Program-made: the position numbers and the translations under genes
Part shown: piece after piece, positions 1 to 13,100 of the stretch
Layout of the letters: each line of letters starts with the position of its first letter
Numbering within the stretch: position 1 is the stretch's first letter
The notes under the pieces: generated by a model
What the model was told of the DNA's origin: nothing
Seen by the model: only the letters and a program-made list of their open reading frames with translations
The model's database searches: none
Source: Nymphaea colorata
Taxonomy: Eukaryota; Streptophyta; Magnoliopsida; Nymphaeales; Nymphaeaceae
Direction: 5' to 3'
NCBI RefSeq assembly: GCF_008831285.2
Contig: NC_045139.1
Coordinates: forward strand, 1,224,204 to 1,284,203
DNA: 60,000 bases

Positions 1-3000
1 TAAACGTAAAGAAGACAGAGGCTAGTTGGAACTGCATGAGGAAAAAATTGTACACAGCTGTACGAAATCCTTTCTCGAGTCCAAGCTCCATCAACATTGG
101 TAAGCCCGTCAGAAGTCCAAGTTGAATGAACGACTGAGAAGCCAGAGCTGTTTCCAAAGATCTATTACGCTCTGCACCAGCTGCAGAAAGGATTGCTTTC
201 TCCAAACCACTTAGAACTAGATAGAGTTGCCCATATAGGAAGACGTATATTCCAAGAACTGTTACCTGCAACACGCACCAACAGTAGAATTCAGTTTACA
301 AACTTAACTAAATGCATAGTGAAAGATTTAAAAAGTTCTTCACAATTGGTTCTCACCTTATCCATCATAAACATTAGAAGTGCTAATAGTTAAAAATAGA
401 CATAGGCTTCAGGGGTTTTACAAAAAGGAGGTCAGACAGCATTGGCAATGGGCATTTTGCTCTTTTACCATCACAAAAAGGAAAAGGGAATTGTCATAGA
501 CCAAAGTCATTGCTAAGGCTATTACTAAGCAATTAGCTCCATGTTAGCGGGCAACAGGGAGTCCGGTTCTCAGGTATCCATCAGTATCCACAGTTCAATG
601 ATAAACCAAAAAACTGTTAAGCGGAATGCAAAGAAGGCATCATGTGTTCAACTATGCTTATTATCTTATGCAGATTCATTTTTATAACCAGGTTAAGCTC
701 ACATTTTAGAATCTAGACTATCCATCGATAAAGGCTTGATTTCTGAAATTTGCAGCACAGACTTTACGCTAGATCCTTGAATCTCCAAAGCAGCTGCATG
801 ATTCAAGACTCATTCAACATATTCAAGACAGATCAGTGTATGCTTCATAAATCACCAAAAGAAATTTTGGAGGAAAATATATCTCCAGTAATTATTTGTT
901 CTTATTTTCTGGTCCGCGACTCTGCGTGGATCCTTCGCCAGATTTATCGATGGAAATTGTTAACCGCAAAGGAAGTTATGCCCATAAAAAGATGTGCCGT
1001 AGAAAAGGACAAATACGAGGATTACTCGTCATTTTAATAAAGCAGCTATGTATTTTGTTGATTACCTGCCGATCCTTAGATGGAGAACTGTAAACGAACG
1101 CAGAAATTTAACTACAATCCTCCTGAGTGAAATTCAATAAAGATACAGTGGCAAATTGCAGTAATAGGAAAACGTGTTAGAGCATCTAAAGTTTCTGTCT
1201 GAAACACAGAACCATTTGATATATTTTCAGAAATAAAAATTTTGCTACTATGTACCAATGGACTGAAGTACAGTCCGACTGTAATATGGTAGCAGGAACA
1301 TCTAAATTGTATATTTTCAGAAACAAGAATTTTGCTACTATGTACCAATGCACTGAAGTAAAATCCGACCGTTGTATAGTAGCAGGATAACATCCGGAAG
1401 AAATCAAACCGATGCCCAAGGCGATATATATCACGGCTTAGAGATTGTTCAGCATTTCCATTGGCAACTTTGGCTTCAAAAAGTGAAATTTGATTAAGAC
1501 CTAGATCTCGACCTTTACCAACTTGCATGTATTCATGATAAGTTACATTTCCTTGTCGTAAAGTGGAATTGTATCCTGCAGGGATAAAATCCCGTTAGTC
1601 TTAACAGCTGCAACTGCTAAGCAATTTATCCACGAACCTGGACATATTTTCACCTGCAAAGATATCTTCACTCAGGTTGATAACTTTTGATGCTTTGCTA
1701 ACTCCACCTCTTGTCAAGTGAAAAATCCTGTCAAACACATCTGGGTGGCCATAATGGAAACGTACCCTGAACATTGTAACAGATGTCACTAAAGCATGGT
1801 CAAGGGAAGGAGATAGAGATAACTATCTTAGAGGAGCAAGAAGATAGAAGATTGAAAGAAGAAGTAAACACTATTCATTTGAACACATTTCCCAACTAAA
1901 ATGAATTGGCCAAAGGTTATGAAATCAAGAATATGTACAGATTGAGGTTTTTGTTTTCCAATTCATACTTGAGTGGATTTGCTAACAGCCGTTGACCAAT
2001 GGTTACAAAGCTAGTCTCTTGATAGGACATGAATCCAGCTAGAGACGAGACACTGCAAGGAAGATATTAATTGAATCAAAATCCAGTCAACCTGAAGCAG
2101 AAAATGGAAACAAATTAGTAAAATAGTCGTGAACCTTCCAGTGAATATGTGTTCGCGCATCCCAAGTATAGTTGGAGGACGCTTTCTTGAATGGTGGAGG
2201 AACTCCTGCAATAGATTTCTCATTTTGAATGCTTCCTCTAGGTAGTTGTCCTTAAAAACCATGTACAATGAAAGGAGATTAGTATAAGCAGAAACATACC
2301 GTAGCAGTTGTACATGGTTCATGTTAATTGTATTGTCCTCAGGACCTCAACGGTAAAAGGAAATATTACAAGCACAACAAATGCACCAGTTAGAAGCTTT
2401 ACATACTTGGTTCATGTCAATTGTTTGAAGGCCCTCACCACGTGTGAAAATAATTGCATGATTTTGGTTTTCAGGCTTCCCTTCTCCAATAATAGGTGGA
2501 CCAGGTAGCTGTATGCGATATACTTCCTGCAATTAACAATTAGTATAAATTAAAAATTGAACAGCAAAAACTCTTGACAGTCATTTATCTAATGGAACAA
2601 ATTGTCAGAAAAAAACATATATATATATGACTAGTTTAATTATCAGGGTATAAAATAATGACCTAAGGTATCCAGAGTGAACAATATAGATAACCTACTC
2701 AGGTTAATACTTCGTTTCTGATTCCATTTTATGGTTTGTGAGAAGGCATACTACTGAGCAACGCATTCACAAATATACTCTCATGCATGTTAAGCTGCTG
2801 TAACACGAAGAGGACCCAGCAACAAATTTAACATAATAAGAGGCCTTAAGAACCGTTAAACAAGCCAAATCTGCTGAAAAATAACTTCTTAAGTTCAGCT
2901 TCTTCCATGGTTTTATGGAATAGGTGAAAGTAAAAGTTTCCTGGGTTCATGAGAGGAAGTGAAATATTAGTAAGAAATCCAACAAAAGTTATGGGTATTT

Positions 3001-6000
3001 TAGAATTTAAGAAGTATCACGAAATGTTACATATACAGATAATATATGAATGCCTTCTTGGTGTTGTGATCGGAATGCTAGTCAAACTTTTATTAACATG
3101 ACTCCTGCAATTAATGAAAGGGAATCATGCCGTTTTTCCATACAACTGAGAGTTATTCAATTTGCAGAAAAAGTTTACCTGATCCAAATTGTTGGCTGCC
3201 TTGACTAGGACGGAGAAATAAACCTTATGGCCGTTTCCCATTTCTCTCTCCTCAATATAAGCAACCCGTAGTGATGGATATCTATTTATATTTTATACAA
3301 GATTGCATAAAAAATTTATCAGTATTTGTAAAACAATCTATGGAATATAGATATATGAACTGTGACAAAATTACATGATCATTAAGTTGATAATCTCATG
3401 GACACAAGGGTCTCTAAATGATTTCTGATCACCAAAATTTTGGCAGGGTGCAACATGTGCGAATTTCATATCAGTAACTTACTTGATCATTAAGTCGACA
3501 ATGTCATGGGCACGAGGGTCTCCGGACGATTTTTGAGCACCAAAATTTTGGCAGGACACGACATATGTAAATTTCATATCAGCAACTCCTTCCAGTTGTG
3601 CCAATAACCTGTGATGGGCATTCCCATTCCTCTTAACAGCATCATAACCCTTACAAATCTCTGTTTGGGAAGAAATAAGGTCAGACAGAAGCTACAAAAC
3701 TTGTAATGCAGTTGTACAGCTTTTGACGATTAGTATATTATTACCATTCAAGGGCTGTTTACCTGATATTAGAACTAAGAACTATAAACCGAAGCCAAAT
3801 GTTAATTGATGAGTAACCAGCGAGATAGTTTTTTATGGATCGACCACAAGGACATGTGATAACCATAAAGCAAATTTTGCTGATGCATACAGTTCTCTAG
3901 AAGAATATTCAGATTTTCTGGAGGATTGCACTCACCTTCTTCATTGGCCATATCTAAGAAAGCTTGAAGCTTCAGCGCCTCTTTGTAGTACATCATCCCT
4001 CTCACTAATAAGAAGAAAAAAGAATTTTGGTCTTATGCTGCACTTACACATTGCCAATATCTGGTGCAAGATCTAAATATGAACCATCAGCAGATCATTA
4101 TGTGTTTCCTGACCTGTTCGACTTAATGTCTGTCCACGGTATGAAGCCCATTTCCTTAACTCCTCCATTTTTTCAGCATCAGTAAAATCACTGTCCCCAC
4201 ATTCTATGCGCTCCAAAAAGTTTTTCCATTCATCTGGCGATATAGATGAACAACTTAGTACCAAGAACAAATGTACGTAAAAGAATCTAAATAACGAATT
4301 CAAAAGATAGAAACCTGGATATATCGTTTGCATATAAAAGATGATGGAAACTGCATCTTGCACCGAGTGAAGTTCTTCCTCTGAAAAAGTAACTTCCTCC
4401 ATGTAGTATGGAGTTATGACACTAAATTCAAGGACAAACAAGTAAGAAATTGATTTCAGGACATTTATTAGCAAAGACCAACTCCTTGGAAGAGGTCCAC
4501 ATTTTTCTCTCCTTTTTTGCCTTCAAATTAACGACTACATGAACCATATCAGGCAACTAAAGTTAATATTTAAATTGAAAACAACATTACATTGGCACTG
4601 AAAAAACGCAAAGTCTAAAGCATATGCTATGCTGACACCCATACATTCATACTGGAATTTTCCCCCAAGGTTACAATCTTGTGCTGCATATTCCACTAGC
4701 ATATGAACGACTCCTAGAATCTACCTCCAATTGCTAAGGATTATCACCTATGGAAGTCAAATACTTTCACATAAAAGAAATTAATTACCTAACTTCTTGC
4801 AATGTTGCATAACCCATACTTAGTCTTTTTCCATATTTATAGCCATTGAACAATCCACCCGTCTTATTGCCATTAACAATCCTTCCTTCCTTTCACTTAA
4901 GTGCTTCCAAATCAGTCCTTCAGGTTAAATGTGTTAATTAAATTATTTTCCCTCAATGAAATGGCATGATTACCCTTAAAAAGGACCAGAGAATTAGTAG
5001 AATAGCGTAAATATTTATCCAAAGGACATACACCTACTTAGCGAAGTACATGACTCTGCAAAGATGCTACACATGGTTAAAGTTTAATGAATTTGCCTTA
5101 GAAGTGCACATGTCAAATATGGATTTGCAAAGTTGGTTAAGGCCGACCACTACACAAACCTGGTGGCCAATCACAATAACGCTGGAATGGATGACATTAA
5201 CTAGCTATAAATCAGGTATCAATTTCGAAACCTTTTATTCCTAATCATAATATCAGCCTCATTAGCTTTCCGTTAACTTGCGTTACTTGTAAGTTGTAAC
5301 TAGTGGATTGGATTTTAGGGATGCTGGGTCCATCTAGAATAGGTTATATGAGGTGAAGGAGGAAGCTTTGTAACCACCATAGTAACAGCTGACATCCTCG
5401 CCTCCTCACTCTCTTCGACAATGAACTTATTCCCTCGAAAATATAAGCTCATTGACGAACATCTAAACCGTGGCAGTGTTATCTAGATATACAATTTGAC
5501 CAAGGAACTAACTACCGACCGGTCAGCTTTTTTACCGATGAACTGCATTGCATCAGCTGACACACTATAACTTGAATATCAAGTCCACATGTTGATACCA
5601 ATATGTTCTAGCTACTAAGATCAACTCTATCATCATATAGCACATCCAATGGCATGGCTTCGTCCTGCCACGAATGTTTTTGTTAGCAGTGCATGTTACT
5701 TGTGAGTTTTCCAGCTTGTAGGCATCAGTTTTTACTTTTTAAGAAGTATCTTATGCAATTGAACTCACCAAATTGGCTGCGAGAGAAAAGAATATAAGTG
5801 GGGGGATGGAAGAAAAGTCCAGCAATTAACCTGAATGGTATCATGCTACGAACTTTAGGCGCCGGAGGCATATCCATAAAGAGAGAAGTACTGAAGAAGG
5901 AAATACGGCGTCTAGCTTCCAAGTTCACAGGGATATCCATAGCAGATTCATTTATCGTTAACAGCAGATATAATCTTTTTATCTGCACATTATTAGATGA

Positions 6001-9000
6001 AAAAATAAGGCCCATATTTGACGGAATAAAAACACATCCATAACTCTTACCTTCTCCTGTAGAGAACTGTCATCAGGAAGAGGGTAAGAAAGAACGGCAT
6101 TTGTGTCTGATGGTAAAAATAGTAGCATGTCGTCTGCTGACTCAGGAAGAGGGTAAGAAAGAACGGCATTTGTGTCAGATGGTAAAAATAGTAGCATGTC
6201 GTCTGCTGAGTGGGAGCAGCGAACGGAATCACAAAAGCTGAGAAAAGGATAAATATGGCACTTCAAGAGAAGAGTTACTAATAATATAATCTAAATAACT
6301 TGTACAATTGAGTTATTATTTTACCTGCAACCATGAATAATCATATCCTCTGTTACTACTTCAAATATATCTTGGAGTAATCTCACCAGCTTCCCTTGGC
6401 AGTCAACCTTATTTTCAATCTGATTTTTTTTTTCCACAGAAGCAAATGTTAGGAATGCTGATAGACACACGTTCAGACTAATAATATAAAGGTATATGTA
6501 GAATCGGTACCAAAAGATCAACCATTTGAACAAACTTCTTATGCAAAATAGGCAGCTCCTTCATCCTGAAGTGCATGAGAAAGGTAGATTCCTTAACGCT
6601 TGTTTCGACTTGCTCAATGATGCCAGACATAATCCTGAAAATTCTCACGTAATACAACGTAAAGTATAAACTGCCAGTGTGAAATTATAGCACTAGGAAA
6701 GAGGCACAAATCAAATTATAAGCAATTAACCAATATAGATTGCAGTACCTTTTTTCTCTGTCCCCAACAACAAGCAGATTGAATATATGCTTCAGTGATT
6801 CATAACATTCTTTTACAGCGCTAAGCATGTAAACATCTTTCTTAATTGTTTTGTAAAGATCTCTATCTGTGCCGATAAAATTCTTTGCAATGTCTACTGC
6901 TGTTGAGAGCTACAGTTGAAAGAGATTTTCACTCAGATTCCGATCTCACAAAGGTCAATAAGAGCTTCTGGAATCACCTTTGCAGCTAGCAGGAAGAGCG
7001 GACAACAGGCTGAGGAATCACCTAACTCTGAAGAGATCGGTACGATCATCAGATCCATTTCTCTGTTAAGAAAAAGAAAGTAGCTCTTATTATGAGTGTT
7101 AGACGGTTATTGAGTTCACGAGCCATCCTTTGTCAAGAAAATAGCGTTGTATCCTAGTAACCTGTTACTTATGAGATCCTCCGAGCGAAAACTAGTGATA
7201 ATTTGGTTCCAGACTTGAGCAAATTCAGCACTCCGGTTTTGTGCTTTTTCTGATGCCTAGGGAAGGAAGAGAACCGAAATCATGGTGAATTTGTCTATAA
7301 ATTTTTGGGAAAACATGAAAAGGTAAGATCGAGAACACTTTCCACTACCTTGCTGAAGTTACTGCTGAAGAAGCTACCCGTTTTGCGTTTCGTAGACTTT
7401 GGCATAAGGTGAACATTAAAAGCAGAAGGCAAAGAATGAAATCTAGTTCTAAGTGTTCCCATTGTGCGGATCTGCATGGAACAAATGATTGCTGAAACAT
7501 TTTTAAAGGACACATATTCAGAAATATTGAGAAGTCGAGCAGCAGGAAGAAGCGATGCCACTAGGACAACTGGACAGTCGCTTGTGCTCTGGCATATAGC
7601 AGCACAACAGACCCATGAGCACAACCTATGACAAGTTATGGTCGTATGGACCATAAAGCATCAATTAGAAGAAGAAACCGCCAAACAAGCCCCTAGAGTA
7701 TTCATGTTATTATCCTTATCAGGTCCACGTTGGTGTCCGAGCACTATATCAAAGACACCGTCCCATGTGATTATTACAAGATAACTGTAACGCGTGAACG
7801 TGGATGCATACAGGGAAAAGATTTTGTGGCAGACTAATGAGGTGAAAAATCATCATGCAAGCTGTATCAACTCAATGAATCTAAACAGACAGATGAGCTT
7901 AATATAGGTTATAGGTCATAAGGAATCAAACTTCGAATTTTATGCAAAATATAATTTTATGAGAAAATTAATGCATCATAAATTATCAATTTAATAAATT
8001 TCAACAACCAGCATATGTCTAATGCTCGCTTGGGTTATGGTACGCAGATATGAATACGGGTACTATAACTTTAAAAAAATGTGGGTACAGTAAGCTTGCT
8101 ATAGTTTTTGGAAATCCCCGAGACTATGTCAAATGGGAAAAGTTCGTTCGTTTTTGGGCGGCAGGACCCCTATGAAAGCGCAGAAGGATCCAAGCAAGCT
8201 CTTTCACTTACTCTTCGAAATGGACTGAATACCTGACATCTCATCTCCCCTGTTATTCACAATAAAATATGTTATCAAAAACCATTTTACGTATTTATGA
8301 AAAAAAGGGAGGAAAGACTAAAGAGGAAGCGACGAGTCCCCCACTCTCGCGCAGTGACGAGTCCCCCACTCTCTGTCTACTATTCTTTCCTTTCTTCCTT
8401 CCCTTTTTTCTCTGTCTTTTCTTATTTTTGTCCTTGTTACCTGGTTTGCTTTTTCTGTTTTTCCTCCTCTATTTTCTCCTTGTTACCTGTTTTTTTTCCT
8501 TTCTTTCTCATCTGCTTTTCATTTTCTTTGTTGGCAATTTATAATCGCTGGTCTATGCGCCGAAAACCGGAGGCAGAGAGAAACTGTGAGTTGGAAAGCA
8601 GACGGGTATATCTGAAGCCAGTTTCTGACCACATCAAAACGAAGTGTAACTCGATTCGAAACTGGGACATACCCTCACCAATGGGCATTAGAAACGGGTG
8701 CAAGTTGCCCCACAGGCGCCCCCCACCAACGGGCATATCAAAACGGGTGTCGGCTGTTACTACGGACGCTTCTCATCTATCACACTACAATACCACTGCA
8801 TGCGTATCCCACTAAAACACCACTGTGGAGCACTCCGGCAGCGTGCTCATACCACAGTGAATGATACGGTCAATGTTGTATCATTAGCTTTATTTATTTC
8901 AACCTCTACGATTTTGATTTCATATTTTGTTTGGACCACCGTCCATTTGTTTCCTTTCTCATCAATTACATGATATATTGGTACTTCTATTTCAACTAGA

Positions 9001-10083
9001 TCCTATAACTGGATATTTTCTGACTATGAAGTATTCTATGTGATATAGGAGTGACAAGCACTCAAATTGCAAGGAAAAGTCTTACCTCGCCAAGGTGATG
9101 AAAAACACCAGAAAGTCCACCGAAGATAGTACAGAAAACAGCATACCAAATTTGTGTGTCCATGAAATATACCTGCTTCAGAGTACGAAAATTTCATATG
9201 TATCTTGCAGAAATTTTACACAACAATCATAGCAAGCAAATGGACGGAAGAACCATGTTAAGAAAAGAATTCAACAGGACTTCTTAAATGGTAGCTCATT
9301 TTTTGAAAAATAAGACTCACGAGGATAACAGGTGCCCAAACAGCAACAACTGCGCCAGCATTGTTCTTCACTGATGCAAGACACATGCACAGCGGATTTA
9401 GTACTGGCGTGGCGATCTCTCACGAATATGCACTTGAACATGGAAACAGTTACCTTCAGGGAAGAATTCGTGCCATTCATACTTCTTTATGTTCATCTCC
9501 ATAATCTGCTTAGTGGGTCCAACTAATGGCAGAACCTATGGTGGAAATTTGCAGGCAAATGGGAACTCCTTTTAGCCAATTGTTATACAATTCAGCATTA
9601 ATCATAAACAACAAAAGGTTTACAAATTACAATAAAGAAAATATACAACTTTCAGGCAATAACTTTTCAAGCATAGAAGTCCCAAGCCGCCAAATGAAAC
9701 TTGGATGGAATTGTTTGAGGGAAACCAAAGAAGCATGTCCAGTCAACCACAGGACTTGTGCTTTTTTCTTCAAAATGGCCTTGAACTTATTCAGACAGCC
9801 AGAATTTATGTTGAGTGAGATTTGAGCGTGCATTGTAGTTTTAGTTCGTGTTATTTTATGGTTATCTCCTGTTGTGGAAAACTATTTTGATATAGTAGTC
9901 ATTATGTTCCTTTTTCAAGGAGCACCTTCAGAACACTCGCCTAAGAAATATTTTCTTTTGAAGGAGAATCGTTACACTCGCCTAATTTCTGCAGGCAAAC
10001 TCTCGTAAAATGGAGGCATCCGAGGCAAGTTTGCCAGTTTACCCTTCCTCAAAATGTTTAAGTCAAGTACCCAGAATTACAAC

Positions 10084-10146
<63 letters not shown>

Positions 10147-13100
10147 CTCCCGTAAAATGGAGGCATCCGAGGCAAGTTTGCCAGTTTACCCTTCCACAAA
10201 TGTTTAAGTACCCAGAGTTACAACCTTCAATCCCCACTCTGTTCTGGTATATATATATATATAAACTAAACCATCAGTCTAAGATATGTTTGTCAATGAG
10301 GATTAGATGGCCCTCAAACTGTTGGAATTTTTTCTCCCTCTGACCCTCCCTCCCCTTGCTCGACTCTCTCTCTCTTCCACCAGCATTTCTACCGGGAACA
10401 GCCGCCGGCAGCATCCCCAGATGCTGGCAGGCCCTCTGGTCCTCCGCATCCCGACGGAGGACAGGCGAGCCCGCCAGCATCAGGGGATGATGCCGGCAGC
10501 CGCCCTGGTAGTCAAAACGTTGGTGAGAGGGGGGGAAGAAGATGATGGTATTCCACCTGGGGGGGTCGTGGGGGGTCGATTCCGCTGCTGTGGAAGAGAC
10601 GGGTGGGAGGAAAGTGGGGAGTTGGGGAGGGGTAGGGAGAGTGCGGGAATGCATAACAAAATTTGGGACAAGAACTCTCCTAGATATAAAAACGGACAGC
10701 ACCATCCAACTAAGGGCAAAATCTGTCGTCTCACCTACGATTGTCAATCAAAGCGGAAATAGAACTTCAACGTTTCAACAACGGCATGCCATCAGAACCA
10801 TTCATACCTCAAAGTAGTAGCTGAATAACAATTTGCTTGTCAATAAGAGCGTCCAAAAGACAGAATACCTGGAAGCATAGTGATGTAATTCAGAGATAAA
10901 ACAAAAAGATCGTCAAATTAGTGTACGAATTTCATGTCCAAAAGATTCCTCTCCAAAGCCAGCTTACTTCGTCAGTGAGATTGTACTTTCTTGCATCCCT
11001 CGTCCAACATAAAGCCGAGGCTGCAATTAACGATGTTATGAGTTGCACTAAGATGGAGCACTTTCTTTTCAATTACGGTGCATGAGTGCAGTAACCATCT
11101 CTTTTAAGAAAAAAATAATGCACGAGATTGCCACTAGTGAAGTCGCAAAAAGTACATCGCCTTCAATGTAAGAAAAAAAATTCTTTGCAGAATAATAATC
11201 ACCCAATACTACTTACAGAATGCTCGATATCTAATTTTAATTCTCACTACTTAGCCATGTCCTGATAGGCAAGCCAATCCGTTCGATGTTTTCCTGGGAA
11301 ACCTTAAGAAACAGTGTGGATATGCTGAAGCCTTTGGTTTGAGCTCCGCTGGGACTCAACGAGAGCTGAAGCCTTAGGTTGGAGCTCAGCTGGGGCTCAA
11401 CGAGAAGCATAGGACAATAAGTGAATGTGCGTCAAAGCATTTAACTTTTAGATGAGTTGGATCCGGCACAGGAAATTCAGTCCACTGAAAAATACTTCTG
11501 GTTAAGCAGATCTAAATCTGACCTGAACACATGGTCAGGTCTCAGTTTAACGATCTAATTGCCAAGATATAGTCTGTTGTTTTCTTTTCCATATGGTAAG
11601 CGTATCGTGCTTGGATCAGATAACACCATATCTGCTGAGGCAGCCTGATAAACCAAGAAACTCTTCCTAGGATTTATGAAGATCGAGTAACCGTTACATG
11701 GCAACTGAATCGAACTTAAAGAATATGGCAACACAAGAATCCCGTTAAAATGGAAACAACAAAAACAGCAGCAACTAGATAACCTTTAGGTTTTAGTTCA
11801 GAACTTTACCTGAACCCACCAAGACAAGATGGCAAAGATTTTCCACGTTGAAGTTTCAACACATGAAGCTAGAGCAGGAAGAAAAAATAAAAGCACCCCA
11901 ATGGCATTGGGAGTCATGTATGCGATGATAGTTATTGTGTATGGTGACAGACAGCTCCATTGGCTTGCTCTATTGCTGAACATCCTTGAAAAGCAAAAGG
12001 AACGGTGTCTTGGAAATGCATAATAAAATGACAGGAGGATGGCCCATATAATGGCCGCAACCAATTTCAACACAAGTCTCAACTTTTGAGAGAAACACAT
12101 GCTTTTCCTTGCCTTCCATGTGAAGACAATGTCAAGAATTGCTGCAAATATGCAATTACTACAGAAAATTAGATGTTATGGGCAGATAAAAATATAAAAC
12201 GTTAATGAAAGAAGAAAAACAGAGGAGCAAGCAAAGATTCCAATGACATGGACCTGATCGAGATACAAGTCAGGTTTAAAGAAGTTACTCAAAGAAGCAA
12301 AAAGGGACTGCATTTTCATGTTCATAACTTCTTACATGAGTCTGTTCACCTTCATGCTACTGTCTTTCATACTCATCATGTATTCTCATATTTATGATGA
12401 AATCATTCTCTGAAGAACCTTTTTCCACTACTTTTGTTCATTTATATGCTAATATGTTCGAAGTTGCGGCACAGAGCTCCCGTTTTATGGGGACAAAATT
12501 ATGCAACATGTATCTAGAGTCGGCCGGGATGACCGATCTCCACTCAATTCAGGTTTTTGGACGATGTGAGGTCAATCTAAATTGGCCCATTGAAAGGTTT
12601 CAGCAAATCCTAATCCCAGATATTGACCTCTGTCTAATAGGCAGCACCACACCTCCCATAGGTCAGCCCATCTCTAGAAAGCACGCGTGCGCGTGCGAGA
12701 GAGAGAGAGAACAAGGCTCTTACATGTAGGTTGACTCCCAATGGACACCTGATAATAGGCTGAACAAGGGTGTCTCAGTCAGTGCAGTATTGGTGCAGGT
12801 TGACTAAACCAGAGTAATTGTCCGCAAATTGACTAAATTGGCTAGAACAATATTCACCAAAAAAAGAATATAAACAGTGTAAGGCTACATTTACAATAAA
12901 ATTACCTCGCAGGAAGTTGATAACAGAAGAAGTTATGAAAATGCTCATCATATCTTTCAAGATGGATGCATCTAGCACATCAAACGGAGATTGTACTCCA
13001 TGCCATGCCATTACTATCATCGCCTAAGAAATAAAGCCCTTGTCAATCTTTACACAAATTGAAGAATGGAAGCAACGTTTTGGGAATTTTCAAAAAAAAA

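Noticed and set aside
8269-8815. Open frames of 91 and 172 codons in callose synthase intron 20
   Set aside because: They translate the C/T-rich tract into low-complexity Phe/Leu/Ser runs and have no family match.
10274-10817. Overlapping open frames on both strands of the GC-rich hairpin
   Set aside because: Open frames arise from the GC-rich, stop-poor composition. Proline/arginine-rich shadows with no recognisable protein.
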